From NCBI GenBank assembly GCA_025084515.1, contig JAJAGP010000775.1:233444-297443 (forward strand): a stretch of 64,000 nucleotides of DNA, given 5' to 3'. The stretch comes from Ancistrus triradiatus (taxonomy: Eukaryota; Chordata; Actinopteri; Siluriformes; Loricariidae). Positions within the stretch are counted from its first letter, which is position 1, and every line of letters starts with the position of its first letter. Shown piece after piece: positions 22,131 to 33,564 of this stretch. A model generated the notes under the pieces. That model searched no databases and was not told the DNA's origin. It worked only from the letters and a program-made list of their open reading frames with translations. The position numbers and the translations under genes are program-made.

Positions 22131-22888
22131 GCTAACAATAAACTAGAAAAACTTTTACAACTGACAAACCATGAAGACCCAAAGGAAAAAAGTATTTCTT
22201 ACTTTGTATTACTAAAGGATTAACCGTTTCTGAATTCTTTCTCCTAAACCCCGTTAGGAGAAAAAAAGAAAAAAAAAACGTAAGCATTTATTTGTAAGAC
22301 ATTCTAGAGACAAATGAGAAAAGCATATGATCTCTGTCTACACTGATAGACTGCTGAACAATTCTTAGATCTTTTTCATTCATGTCCTGTATGAAACTTT
22401 AAAGAGAATAAGCTTATATTTAGACACGAGAGATCCAAGTAGGAAACATAATAGACCATTGAGATCTTAATTTAAGCTGGGTGAAATCTTATTTCTTTCT
22501 CATCCATGTATAGTTGAAAGGTGCATTACTAATACCTGGAGAAACTCCTAAGACATACAGTTAATTATGAGGAGATGCAGTTAGTTCATAGTTTTTATTA
22601 TGTAAAAATCATTAGTGCTACTGAATTGTAAACATTTTACACTACATAACAGCAGTCATATAACAGTGTAAACACAAAAATGCATATAAACATAAAAAGC
22701 AATGTCATGTAATTTAGAAAACAATATTTACCAACGTAGTAAATAGTACTAACTAAATAAAGTACACAAAGTAAATATAAAAACTGCATAACAGTGTGAA
22801 CAGTAAAAGTCAACAGTTCTTAAAGTGGAACGCCACTGAATTTTCAGTGCATAATTAAATGGCTGAGATGATTTAAATAGTCATTCAC
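22131..22888. repeat. Duplicated block, copy A
   Basis: This stretch is collinear, in the same orientation, with 45905-46713. Shared landmarks in order include GCTTAAAGCACACTTAC, AGAATAAGC.TATATTT, GAGATCTTAATTTAAGCTGG, CTAATACCTGGAGAAACTCC and GGCTGAGATGATTTAAAT. By eye about nine in ten bases agree. No coding frame is shared, so it is a non-coding duplication or an uncharacterised repeat. Confidence 0.75.
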
Positions 22889-23599
22889 AGTGGTTTGGTA
22901 TAAAATGCTTAATTCCAGAGAAAGTTAGAGTCAAAAAGCACTAAAAACTCTTCACAGAAAGTAAAGCTGAAAATTTGCTGTAATCATTTTATTTTGCTCA
23001 TGGAGGAAGAATATATGAAGGGTGTTCTAAGACAAAAAGAATTTGAGGATTTTTTTGGGTTTTTATTCCCTCAAATCAACATTACATATTAAAAACTCAG
23101 AAGACATGTTTCGGTTCACTCGTGATTTTTGTACAGTAAATAAAATGGTTTAATTTGTGTTGTAGTTATTGTTGATATAGACATTTTATTTACTATCCAA
23201 AACCATCAGTGAACCAACACGTGTCTGAGTTTTTTAATATGTAATGTTGATAATGGTAAAACAGTAGAGGATTTTAAATACGTTCTCTTTGGTGACTGCT
23301 GTGTGTTATAACTCCCTGCATGTACCACTCCGCCATTGAAATACATTTTAAGCCAACACTGTAACACAAAACTACCATAACACAATGTGTCAGATATCAT
23401 ACATTAGGCAGCATGTATCTAACATGTAATTCTTTTCTTTGACGGAGCTTTCAGAGGCAATAATCTCTTCATATGTCTGGTTCCTATCACCACCACTGTC
23501 ATTAATTCTGACTTGGTAAGCTTCTCTAGAATGGAATGTTTCACACTACAGTAAACCGCTCTTAATGACTGACTACCTCAACCATTTAATTATACAAAG
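22889..23599. other. No gene recognised apart from a hairpin
   Basis: AT-rich DNA; the only clear structure is the inverted repeat at 23075-23251. Confidence 0.45.
23075..23251. repeat. 177-bp hairpin, MITE-like
   Basis: The left arm ATCAACATTACATATTAAAA and the right arm ending TTTTAATATGTAATGTTGAT are exact complements at their outer ends. Further matches inside (GTAAATAAAATG against CATTTTATTTAC) extend the pairing almost to the centre. Confidence 0.75.
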
Positions 23600-23715
23600 A
23601 TAAGAATCCAAGTAGGAGGTGAGATGAGGGGTTTGTGATGGAACATGACAAACCAGGGCTTAAAGCACACTTGCAGCTGACTGTGCCTAAAGCGAACACT
23701 AAACTAAACTAAACC
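23600..23715 (-). repeat. LTR-like repeat, fragment
   Basis: The fragment shares GTGATGGAACATGACAAACC and GGGCTTAAAGCACACTT with the repeat at 21795-22130 and with 25250-25575. Confidence 0.5.
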
Positions 23716-23993
23716 ATTAATATGTTTATTACCGCAACCATTTAATTATTCACCTTTTTTACATTCTCTCTTAAAAATAAGCATTTTATTCAGAATCCAG
23801 TACAGCTGTGTTCAAACAACCAAAGGTAATCCTGGAGTCATTTCATTATGATGCAAAGGAGGCTGGAAAGTTGTCTGTTCACCTCTGTCTCCACGATAAG
23901 TCTGGCATAATGGTGACTTTTCTTAATGAAGGCCTTTTTCAATTTCCCCACCTCAACCACTTTCCATAAAACAAGTAAAACAAGTAAAACAAG

Positions 23994-24120
23994 TCCCAGC
24001 ATCATAAAACAAGTGGGTTTGCGTACCGTCTCGTATGCAGAAATTACAAAAGGAAGAGTGTTCCCTCCAGTTTCTGCATACAAGACGGTATGCAAACCCA
24101 CTTGTTTTATGATGCTGGGA
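23994..24120. repeat. 127-bp inverted repeat
   Basis: The left arm 23994-24043 (TCCCAGCATCATAAAACAAG...) is complementary to 24071-24120 (...CTTGTTTTATGATGCTGGGA), with about 26 bp of loop and few mismatches. Three AACAAGTAA units precede it. It borders the LTR-like repeat at 24121. Confidence 0.8.
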
Positions 24121-24335
24121 CCCAAACACTGACTCACAAACTCAGACATGGGGTGACGGATATAGGGATTAACACTGGTGCTTTATTTGTACAAAAAATG
24201 AACTGAGATGAGATATAGAGAGAGACACAGAAGAGAGAAAGAGTGAGGTGTGGCAGCCGAGGAGGATCTTCTGGTCCAGACGCCAGGTCAGGTCTGTGAT
24301 GGGACATGGAGAATCTTAGTAGTATTACATTAATG
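24121..24335 (-). repeat. LTR-like repeat, copy 2
   Basis: The copy shares CACAAACTCAGACATGGGG, GGATTAACACTGGTGCTTTA and GTGTGGCAGCCGAGGAGGAT with 21795-22130, with an internal deletion relative to that copy. Confidence 0.6.
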
Positions 24336-24790
24336 TAGCTAACGTAATAAAGTCATAAAGAAACAATTTACTCGTTTGGTTGAAATGGTTGAACAAAAAA
24401 TGTTTGGGAATGCCTTTGCTGCCAGTATGCTGCCAGGATGACTTTATTGCCAGATGCTTCTAATTAGATGATGAAATTAATTAATTATGATATTATTCCC
24501 CTTTTTTCCTTCTGAACACAGTGCATTTCATAAGTATTTTGTATATCAGATTGGTGGGCGAAAAGCCATTTTCAAATCCTTACCACAGGTTCTCGGTTGG
24601 ACTGAGATCTGGGCTTTGACCGACAACTTTAATACATCAAGCTTCTTGCTTTTGATCTACTCTCGTCTGGCTTTGGCAGTATGTTTAGGGTCATTGCCTT
24701 TAGTCAAGCCTCAGATTTATGTCAGACTGGAACAGCTTTTCTGTGAGGATTGCCCTGAATCATTCAGTCATACAACTCCTTTATGCTTCA
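24336..24790. repeat. Duplicated block continuing, with Tc1-derived sequence
   Basis: The stretch is collinear with 47070-47530 (GTCATAAAGAAACAATTTAC, GGATGACTTTATTGC, GCTTCTTGCTTTTGAT). Its second half (CTGAGATCTGGGCTTTGACC, GTTTAGGGTCATTGCC, GAGGATTGCCCTGAAT) is the complement of a decayed Tc1 transposase. A shorter third copy of the first half lies at 27290-27460. Confidence 0.65.
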
Positions 24791-25249
24791 GTACAGGACA
24801 GGATGCAATGAAATAATCAGGTCTGTGGCAAGAGAAACAGACTTAGCTCAAAACATGGTCTTATGTGTTAACACATACTCATCTGCTAACATATCAGCAT
24901 GAGCCAAAATATTAATCTTGTACTCATTAAAATAAAGGACTGTTTCCTCCAACAGACACTCCTTAAGTGCTTCCAAAAGAGGTCATTTCTTAAGCTACTC
25001 AAAATGATCAACTTCATTAGCAGTGCACTATTTCACAAATCAGACTGTTTTATCTCTTGCAAATTCCACAAATGTTTGCAAGGGGATTTTAGCCAACTTC
25101 CAAATGCCTCAGAACCAACAAAATGAGAGAGGAGACTCCTCCCCCCACACGAGAGTCAGGGGATCTATAGGCATTAGCAGGTTCATTCTTTTGCAGGTTC
25201 TGCATACAAGACGGTTTCACGAATCTAGCTGTTTTACGGCACTGGGACC
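24791..25249. other. No gene recognised
   Basis: Only short frames without known domains (24899-25126, 25023-25325). Confidence 0.4.
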
Positions 25250-25575
25250 AAAACACAGGGTGCAAGATAAAGGGATTAACACTGGTGCTTTATGTATACA
25301 AAAAATAAACTTAGATGAGATATAGAGAGAGACAGGTCAAGTCCGTGATGGGACATGGCAGATCACTAGCTGGCGAGAGCCGTGATGGGACATGAAGAAT
25401 CCAATTAGGAAGTGAGGTGAGGTCTGTTGAGGTTAGGTGAGTGACAAAACAAGAAAAATCTGTTCAGGTAGAGGAAGGAAGGGTATGTGATGGAACATGC
25501 CAAACCATGGCTTAAAGCACACTTACAACTGACTGTGAATTAATCTAACACTAAACTAGAAAAACTTTTAAAATT
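25250..25575 (-). repeat. LTR-like repeat, copy 3
   Basis: The copy matches 21795-22130 through GGGATTAACACTGGTGCTTT, CACTAGCTGGCGAGAGCCGT and GGCTTAAAGCACACTTACAA. The upstream TTCTGCATACAAGACGGT matches the right arm of the 23994-24120 hairpin, so hairpin and repeat travel together. Confidence 0.6.
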
Positions 25576-25899
25576 GACAAACCACTTTAGCATGAGACAA
25601 TACTTCATTCTTGCAAAACTCGCTTCGCATGAAAATATCTTTTGTAATAAGAATGTTTTGCATATTTTTAAAGTCATGTAATTAACAGGAATTGGCTCCG
25701 ATTCTGCAATTTTCAAATACTTTTCATAGCTAGCAATGTGAATATGAATGTTCAGTAGGAGAATCATGTGTGATTGAGGTGGTTGGCGGTAAAATATGCT
25801 CTATTTTATTATACTCTTTATAAAATTTAATTTTCTCTAAAATGTCAGTCTACTTGCTATTTTCTTTTAATTATTATATTTTCAAATGTTCTCTCTGTT

Positions 25900-26090
25900 A
25901 ATATTTATTTATTTTATTTCACAAGGTTTGTTCCTTATAATGTTTAGGGAGTTTTCTTTGGCACTGTCACTCTGGGCTTGCTCAATTTGGGATTAGCCAT
26001 ACATATTAGAAGTTAATAGAAATTTGTAAAGCTGCTTTGAGACAATGCTCCATTGTAAAAAGCATTATAGAAATACATCTGACATGATGT
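25900..26090 (+). mobile_element. Old LINE 3' end
   Basis: GTTCCTTATAATGTTTAGGG, GGGCTTGCTCAATTTGGGAT and GCTTTGAGACAATGCTCCAT mark a diverged LINE 3' UTR and tail. A similar old copy is at 51850-52290. The AT-rich 25576-25899 before it may belong to the same copy. Confidence 0.7.
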
Positions 26091-26116
26091 GTCTTGATTT
26101 AGGGGTCAAGTTTATA

Positions 26117-27145
26117 CATTGCTCAAAAAAATAACGGCAACACTCAAATAACAAAACAAAAATCTGAATGAATGAAATATTCTCATTGAATACTTTGTTC
26201 TGTACAAAGTTGAATGTGCTGACACAAAATCACACAAAAATCATCAATGGAAATCAAATTTATTAACCAATGGAGGCCTGGATTTGGAGTCACACACAAA
26301 ATTAAAGTGGCAAAATACACTACAGGCTGATCCGATGTAATGTCCTTAAAACAAGTCAAAATGAGGCTCAGTATTGTGTGTGGCCTCCACGTGCCTGTAT
26401 GACCTCTCTACAATGCCTGGGCATGCTCCTGATGAGGTGGCAGATGGTCTCCTGAGGGATCTCCTCCCAGACCTGTACTAAAGCGTCCGCCAACTCCTGG
26501 ACAGTCTGTAGTGCAACGTGACGTGGGTGGATGGAGCGAGACATGATGTCCCAGATGTGCTCAGTCGGATTCAGGTCTGGGGAACGGGCGGGCCAGTCCA
26601 TAGCTTCAATGCCTTCATCTTGCAGGAACTGCTGACACACTCCAGCCACATGAGGTCTAGCACTGTCCTGCATTAGGAGGAACCCTCCTCCACGTCTCCT
26701 GGTGTACCGGCCTGCCTGCTGGTAGCGCCTCCAGCCTCTGGACACTACGCTGACAGACACAGCAAACCTTCTTGCCACAGCTCACATTGATGTGCCATCA
26801 TGGATGAGCTGCACTACCTGAGCCCCTTGTGTGGGTTGTAGAGTCATGCTACCATGAGTGTGAAAGCACCACCAACATTCAAAAGTGACCAAAACATCAG
26901 CCAGAAAGCATAGGTACTGAGAAGTGGTCTGTAGTCCCCATCTGCAGAACCACTCCTTTATTGAGTGTGTCTTGCTAATTGCCAATAATTTCCACCTGTT
27001 GTCTATTCCATTTGCACAACAGCATGTGAAATTGATTGTCAATCAGTGCTGCTTCCTAAGTGGACAGTTGAATTTCACAGAACTTTGATTTACTTGGAGT
27101 TATATTGTGTTGTTTAAGTGTTCCCTTTATGTTTTTTGAGCAGTG
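26117..27145 (-). mobile_element. Internally deleted Tc1-like element, TIR CATTGCTCAAAAAAATAA
   Basis: The ends are inverted (CATTGCTCAAAAAAATAACG at left, TTATGTTTTTTGAGCAGTG at right) with TA on both sides (26115-26116, 27146-27147). Total length is 1029 bp, against roughly 1.6 kb for the full family as I know it. The middle of the transposase is gone, so the copy is non-autonomous, but both termini look usable. Confidence 0.85.
26368..26778 (-). pseudogene. Transposase deletion fusion: DNA-binding domain joined to catalytic C-terminus
   Basis: A clean 136-codon frame fuses the helix-turn-helix (MARRFAVSVSVVSRGWRRY) directly to the C-terminal catalytic half. The second Asp is in LLMQDSARPHVAG and the Glu in SPDLNPTEHIWD, and it ends ...CREVIQARGGHTQY. 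The first Asp and about 170 residues are lost, apparently at a GGG microhomology, yet the frame is kept. It cannot catalyse transposition. Because it keeps DNA binding, it could in principle occupy terminal repeats and compete with active transposase, but that is inference. An upstream frame (27042-26782) covers the N-terminal leader, in another phase. Confidence 0.75.
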
Positions 27146-27289
27146 TATATCAATATGAGAACCACAGGTCCACCTGTCAATTTGACAGTTTTTAACTTGT
27201 TGGGATCTTTTGCTTTTCCTGAGAAGGAAAACTGCTTTTAACAAAAGCTGCAACTTTTTAACAACTGGGGACATTTAGCATTTGTGTTT
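27146..27289. other. Spacer, no feature
   Basis: Short AT-rich stretch between the Tc1 copy and the duplicated block; nothing recognised. Confidence 0.3.
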
Positions 27290-27460
27290 TTTTAAACTAT
27301 CAAGTTCCTTTAGCAGCTTTAATCCCACATTGTGAACATTTTTAGTATGGCTTTGGAGTCTTTACTTAGTGTAGCTAAAGTAATAAAATCATAAAGAAAC
27401 AACTTACTCGTTTGGTTGAAAACGAGTAAATTGAAATGGTTGAACAGAAAATGTTTGGGG
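27290..27460. repeat. Third partial copy of the duplicated block
   Basis: TCCTTTAGCAGCTT, TATGGCTTTGGAGTCTTTAC and ATCATAAAGAAACAACTTAC match 47006-47130 and 24336-24410. The match ends at an AT run before 27480. Confidence 0.65.
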
Positions 27461-27479
27461 ATGCGTATATATATAGTGC

Positions 27480-27893
27480 CCTAGCTAGTCTCCAGACCTC
27501 AACCCCATAGAAAATTTGTCGAGGGAGTTGAAAGTCCATGTTGCCCAGCGACAGCCCCAAAACATCACTGCTCTAGAAGAGATCTGCATGGAGGAATGGG
27601 CCAAAATGCCAGCTACAGTGTGTGCAAACCTGCTAAAGACTTACAGGAAATGTTTGACTTCTGTCATTGCCAAAAAGTATTGAATTGAACTTTTGTTATT
27701 GACCAAATGCTTATTTCCCACCATAATTTATAATTAAATTCTTTAACAAACCTACAATGTGATTTCCTGGATTTTTTCTCATTTTGTCTCTCATAGTAGA
27801 AGTGTACCTATGATGAAAATGACAGACCTCTCTCATCTTTCTAAGTAGGAGAACTTGCACAATCAGTGGCTGACTAAATACGTTTTTGCCCTA
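27480..27893 (+). mobile_element. Tc1-like right end (GGCAAAAA..TATTTAGTCAGCC family)
   Basis: The fragment carries a degenerate transposase C-terminus (CATGGAGGAATGGGCCAAAA, GCAAACCTGCTAAAGACTTAC) and the terminal repeat region ending GACTAAATACGTTTTTGCCC TACTGTA. A fuller copy in the opposite orientation lies at 55946-58541. Confidence 0.75.
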
Positions 27894-28094
27894 CTGTAAA
27901 TCAAGTTGCCAAGTGAACCCTGGGGTTGATAGATGAAGATATGATATGAAGTTTGCAAGACTTGAGCACAGTAACAGCATGAAATTCAAAGGAGAAGATG
28001 TAAAGGTCAGGCACTGAGGAAGGCAGAAAGTGTCAGAAAAAAAGTTTCCCATCGAGATACCTAAATTATCCTGCCAGCCACCTGTTTCTTAACG

Positions 28095-28410
28095 TTGTGC
28101 AGTGGGGTTTTGATTTTGCCACACCTTACAGAGCACCTCCATAATTCTTGTATGCCCTCTTGGGTGCAAATATGTGCCACATCCTTTCTGTGTCTGCTTC
28201 ATTACCTGGGTTCATGTCTCCTTATGCTCAGGGCATTCTTCAGACTGCAGTTTGCAGTTCATGTCTGCCATTTGGAAAGCTTTCATAGAGAAACTTGGAG
28301 TGACCATCAATTTGGTGTCTGGTTATCACCCGCAGACCAATGGCAAATGCAAGCTGGTCAACCAGGAAGTCAGTTCCTGCCATAGGCTGAAATCAACCAA
28401 AACTCCCTGA
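28095..28410 (+). pseudogene. Ty3/Gypsy integrase fragment
   Basis: Residues from about 28260 read FMSAIWKAFIEKLGVTINL then SGYHPQTNGK, the hallmark of the Gypsy integrase core around the second Asp of the DDE triad. The preceding bases include DCSLQF, matching the usual D-x-G-P-Q-F. The following QTER...E region is degenerate (CKLVNQEV), and the frame ends at KTP. Reading frames shift before 28174. Integrase inserts retroelement cDNA; this is an isolated scrap. Confidence 0.7.
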
Positions 28411-28429
28411 GGCACTCGGCTACTTAGTT

Positions 28430-29270
28430 TGAAGCCTTTTTTTTTTGTTTTGTTTTTGGCTGCGCTGACACACAACCCTCTCATATACCTTGCAATAATG
28501 TATTGATTATGCAACCCACTCATTTTCAGCTTCTTATGCTGCATGTACTAGAAGATTTTTACAGTGGCAGCTGACTCTGTGTTCTGCACTCAGGCAAAAT
28601 TAGAGATCACACTACATGTGTGACATGCCCGAGTCCAGTGAACTGCGCCTGAGCCCACCTATCCAAGCATGCTTAAGCACAATTCATCATATTGCCATCA
28701 GGCACAGTACGAAGTGATCACACTAATCAAACAAACCACGCTTTGGGAGTCAAACGTGCATGGGAAGATTGCCTAGTGTGAGTACCCCCTAATTCAAGGT
28801 TAATGTTTCTGTTTTCCTGAAATACTCTAATAAAGCTATTTAATGTATTTGTTTCAGCCTGCTGGGCAGTCATGACAATATAATTCATTATTTACTCCAT
28901 AGAGGATTGCAGCTTTTTTGATCATTTGTGCATGCTTTCATTTTATACACTATACAACCTTTAAAAATGTTCAATCAACCTCAAATTGTTTCTCACAGTT
29001 CTCACACCAAGAATTGCCTAGAGAAATTGACCATTTCTTGATTTCAAGTATTGAGCCCTGCTATTCCGTACTTATGCCACAGGGTGCTGATTCAATACAC
29101 AGTGTATATCATAAAAATATATGGGTATGCGCGACATACTGTTCATTCAGACAACATCTGTTCATATATATGTCTGTGTTCCAATAAGGTTACTATCCAT
29201 TAGTATTAAGGTTATTAACCTACTTAACCCATATATTACCTTGGCAGATACATTATATAGTAGTATAGCA
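28430..29270. other. No gene recognised
   Basis: Contains a T-run at 28438 and short frames only. I see no domain or RNA gene. Confidence 0.4.
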
Positions 29271-29277
29271 GTTGCAG

Positions 29278-29375
29278 GCACGGCCTTGGCTAGGTGGGTA
29301 GCACCGTTGCCTCCCAGCAAGTTTGTCCTGGGTTCAATCCCATGTGGAGTGGCTTATGTCCTTTCCGTGTGCATT
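29278..29375 (+). mobile_element. tRNA-like SINE fragment
   Basis: CTAGGTGGGTAGCACCG followed about 40 bp later by TCCTGGGTTCAATCCC resembles the A and B boxes of a tRNA-derived promoter. The phrase 'gtgggtagcac.gttgcctc.cagcaag' is a common fish repeat. It is truncated by the LINE fragment that follows. Confidence 0.5.
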
Positions 29376-30790
29376 GTATATAACTGAATACAAACATGCC
29401 CTTAAAAAATCTAAGTCAGAATACCTCTCACTTTTAATAGACAATAACAAGAATAATTCAAGATTCCTCTTTGACACTGTATCAAAATTTACAACAGTAT
29501 TGGAACCTATTATACCGCCGATGTATACCTGTATACCAATAATTATTTCCTAATATTCTTTAATGATAAGAAAAATACGACAGTCAGAATGGACAGATGG
29601 ACAGTCAGAATGTCCATCCCTGTAGCAAGCAGCAACTCATCTTGAGGAACATGAGTTCTGATAACGGCTTATCTAACATTATCTAATGTTATACAACTAC
29701 AGTACATTCCTTTAATCTGATCTCCCAAATTGAACTAACTACATTAATTAATTGTTCAAAATCTTCATCATGTCTACTGAACCCTATATCAACACGCTTA
29801 CTTAAAGATTGAATCCCTGCCATTATAGAACCCCTGCTTACCATAATAAATTCATCCCTTGGCCTTGGATATGTACCAAAATCTTTTAAATGTGCAGTTA
29901 TTAGACCCCTGTTTAAAAAACCTAATCTTGATCCACTTGTAGTGTTTAACTATAGGCCGATATCTAACCTTCCTTTTATCTATAACGTTCTAAAAAAAAG
30001 TAGTCTCCCAACATTTATGCTCTTATTTACACAGAAATAAAATTCATGAAACATTTCAGTCAGGATTCAGATCCAACCACAGTACTGAAACTGCATTAGT
30101 TAGGGTAGTTAATGATCTGTTAATGTCCTCTGATAATGGATGTGTCTCTTTCCTTGTTCTATTAGATCTTAGTGCAGCATTTGAAACTGTAGATCATAAT
30201 ATTTTACTGGAAAAGCTAGAAAACACAGTAGGATTAAAGGACTCGCACTCTCCTGGTTTGAATCCTATCTGAGTGATCGCTCACAATTTGTCCTTGTAAA
30301 TAATTAATGCTCGGATACTACAAAAGCAAAGTATGGCATTCCCCAGGGGTCAGTGTTGGGACCTCTATTATGTACTCTTTACATTCTACCATTAGGGAAT
30401 ATTATTCATAAACATGGAATTAATTTCCACTGTTATACAGATGACACACAGTTCTATATATCAGCCAAACCAAACAAAATCCACAGACTCAGTAAGATTG
30501 AGCATTGTATTAACACCATAAAAGACTGGATGTCATGTAACTTTCTTCCACTGAATTCAGATAAAACTGAAGTATTACTTGTTAGTCTGAAAGCTGCAAG
30601 GGAGAAATTGACTAATCTAGTGTTGAATATTATTGCTTTCTCTGTCACCCCTAGCTCAGTAGTAAAACACTTGGGCATCAAATTGGATTCAGACCTCTCT
30701 TTTGATGCACACATTAGTGATATCACCAGAGTTGCCTTTTTTCAACTGCGTAATATTTCAAAAATAAGAAATATACCACTATGTGGTATA
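29376..30790 (+). mobile_element. Older L2/CR1-group LINE fragment (RT domain)
   Basis: ORF2 motifs in order are EYLSLLIDNNKNNSRFLFDT (29420), RPISNLPF (about 29955), a DLSAAFET box (about 30170), then the 150-codon frame 30353-30805 (GINFHCYTDDTQFYISAKP, LPLNSDKTEVLLV, KHLGIKLDSDLSFDAHI). The catalytic box is YTDD. It differs from the other copies at many positions, so it is an older or distinct subfamily. No 3' tail is present; it ends near 30790. Confidence 0.8.
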
Positions 30791-30819
30791 TTTCCCAACA
30801 TATAACAGATTTATGAACT

Positions 30820-31135
30820 TTCTTCAGTGGGTCAGAAGTATACATATACCAAGTTGGCTGTCTTTTCAGCTTCAAGAAAATAATGTAATGTCTTTAAGAA
30901 GCTCTGATTGACCAATTTCCGTAATTTTGTGCTTACAGGGGTACTAGGGTAAGGGGGCATGGTTGGAGCTATCTTTATGGTCAGTGCCTTTTTGCCCTTG
31001 ATACCATTCAAACAACTCGGCCAAGACCAGGAACAAAAGTGGACCTCCACAGGTCCAACTCCTTCATAGGAGCAAACACCTGTTGGTACTTCAAGCACAT
31101 GTACAAACAATTGTATGCAAATATTATTGGTATAT
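30820..31135 (+). mobile_element. Tc1-like left-end fragment, salmonid-type
   Basis: GGGTCAGAAGTATACATATA, then further on AAGTGGACCTCCACAGGTC and TGTACAAACAATTGTATGC, match the left end and HTH-coding start of the fish Tc1 family related to Sleeping Beauty ancestors. The frame is broken (a stop falls after TPS). Confidence 0.6.
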
Positions 31136-31280
31136 AACATGTAAAAGGAATTCTAGTATAACACTAACATTTGTAAGTTTCCAAGAGGGAAGACTTACAT
31201 CTACTTTAAGAACTTAAGCATGTGTAGCCCACACCCACAATGATACCTTTGTCAGTGATGAGTTAAAATATTGAAAGTGA

Positions 31281-31669
31281 AAGAATTTAAACAATGTTAA
31301 ACGCAATTTATCTGAGGAGCAAAAGTTGAAAAGTTGTTCCAGAGAAACCGAAGAGGGCAGGATTTTCTCTGAAACTGAAGGCGTTACCTGTGTTTCAGCC
31401 TGTGTCCTGCTCTATAATAAACTGTCTGCATCTAAAACTGAACCAGCAACTAGGAGACTTGTACAACCTGTGCTCGAGAGGGATTTTAACCTGATACAGG
31501 TACATTTGAAATGTGTAGAATTAAATGAACACTTAAATGTATCAAAGTCTTTGAAAACTGAATCTGAATATCATTTTAGTGCCGATCTTGAGAAGATGAC
31601 AGATGAGACAAAAGATTTTGAGAAAATGCAAGACGAGAAGGAGGATGACATTGATGTCGTCTATGCTGG
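31281..31669 (+). CDS. Candidate upstream coding exon of the GIG2-like gene
   Basis: An open frame without an in-frame ATG runs from 31281 and has a credible splice donor at 31670 (GCTGG|GTATGA). The exon would end in phase 2. The GIG2-like exon starts after an AG at 35843-35844 with one base before its frame, so the join is phase-compatible (GG+A gives Gly). The encoded segment is rich in Lys/Glu/Asp near its end (KMTDETKDFEKMQDEKEDD) and has no domain I know. A possible acceptor inside it is TGTGTTTCAG near 31399. The GIG2-like exon also has its own Met at 35873 giving a family-typical length, so this may instead be an unrelated open frame. Confidence 0.4.
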
Positions 31670-32190
31670 GTATGACTTTCTATCTATTGTATGTATTTAG
31701 AGTGTTTGTTGTTATGTGTCAGTCATGTTTATATGTCATTGTAAGAACAAAATGTCCCCACATGGATAGAAACATCTGAAACAGGTTGTTTCATTTGTAC
31801 AATTTATAGTGCTGGGCAGTATACCGGTTCAACCAGTACACCGGTATTAATTTTCCGTACGGCATTTTTCATATACCTCTATACTGTTGCATAGCAGAAA
31901 CACAGCTCTAATGCTTCAAATAAGTAGCCAATTATAGAATATATTTCACAGCTGGAAGTGCTGCTGAGTGCTGTGCAGAACAACAAGCATAACAAGTAGC
32001 ATAACATACAGAAATAGTCTGTTAACAGCTGGGAAAGGATCTGTCAGATTAAAGAACAAAACACAGAAATGGATTAAAGAGCAAGTGAGATCGGAGATGA
32101 ACCACATTATGAATGCAGTAACTCTCAAGACGGGTTCAGAGCAATGATTAACATACTTAATTAGGGGTAACCCTGTAGTAACTCTGTAGT

Positions 32191-32216
32191 GTATATATAC
32201 ATACATATACATATAC

Positions 32217-32260
<44 letters not shown>
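32191..32260. repeat. (ATACAT)n/(AT)n microsatellite
   Basis: Simple repeat inside the hAT element; the minus-strand IYIYIY frame across it is an artefact. Confidence 0.97.
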
Positions 32261-32263
<3 letters not shown>

Positions 32264-33216
32264 CTTCAACCAGTGAGCGAACGTTCAGTCTCATATAACC
32301 GCTTCTGTGCCAATCAACCACACATGATTTGACATGCTTTTTAAAAGGACAGTGATTTTACTAACTATAATTCATAATTCAATTCAAGTATACTAATTCA
32401 ACCGATGTCTCTGTTTAAGAGACATGTTTATGAGTTTGTTTGCTAACATGTTCATGCGAAGGAAGTGGTATAGATTTCAGCTGTGTTTTGAGTGCTACTT
32501 AATCAACTAAGTAGTCTCCGTAAATACCACAATACTGATGAGGCAGTAGGGACACTAATGAAGGGGTTAGTGTTCCATTTTGAACATAACCATGTCTTCT
32601 CCATGCTGTTCGGATTACATACAGGACAAAAATAAGCCGTGAAGGAACAACTACGAAAATGTTTGGAACAATGATTTTAATAAGACGTTTGAAATAGCAT
32701 CACCCCATTGAATATGCAGAATTTCACAAAGCAATTTCGCAAAGTCAAAGAGGCTAAATAAAAAGCTAGAGAGAGTGCAGAGTCAGGCACAGACAAGAAG
32801 CCTCATCTATTTTTTTGTAGCAATGGAGCATTCGGAAAATTGCTAATATAAATATAATATTTTAGAGATGGACCGCTTGCAATTTTCTTGCCGATTTCGA
32901 TTTTTTAAATGTATCACCGGCTGATTCTAATTTTGGAATCAAAATAGGATTTTTTTTCTGTCTAAGAATTATAAATGACAGCATACATAAATGACAATTG
33001 TTAAAGAAAGATAGCAGGAGCTGTTGGCTTGTACCTGGCACTATTCTCTAACTAGTTTTAGCTTTGTGGCATCAGCTACAAAATATCATTCACTGCAAAC
33101 TTGCTCAAATTGTACTTTATTATAGCCTTGATAAGATAACTTTACCAGTTAGTGCAAAGATGCATGTTCAGGCAAAGGCACTGAACTGCAACTCACCTCA
33201 CTCAGGTAGCGTACAC

Positions 33217-33564
33217 CAGTGTTTCCCAACCATTTTGAGCCATGGCACATATTTCACGTTAGAAAAATCACAAGGCAGACCACCAGTTAAAATCTCACAA
33301 AAACTATATTTATTGAAATATAATGAAAATCTAGTCTCAATTTACTCAATTTACTTACTCAGTGTGAAACCTGTGCCTGATTATTTGAACACAAAGCCGA
33401 TATCTTACTGCCCTCTAGTGGAAGAGAATGTAACTGTTCTGCCTATAATTACACCCCGCTCGCTTAGAGTACCAATCAGGTGAAATTGGATCATCTTCCA
33501 CGGCACACCTGATGATTACTCACCGCACACATATGTGCCACGGCACAGTGGTTGGGAAACACTG
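33217..33564. mobile_element. 348-bp hAT MITE
   Basis: The perfect 16-bp terminal inverted repeats CAGTGTTTCCCAACCA and TGGTTGGGAAACACTG are flanked by imperfect 8-bp duplications GCGTACAC (33209-33216) and GCATATAC (33565-33572). The plus-strand frame covering it is a chance ORF. Confidence 0.88.

Noticed and set aside
29278..29375. Functional tRNA gene
   Set aside because: A/B-box-like sequences are present but no cloverleaf or anticodon arm could be drawn; better explained as a SINE.
33064..33483. 139-codon plus-strand frame
   Set aside because: It covers the hAT MITE with clear terminal repeats; chance ORF.
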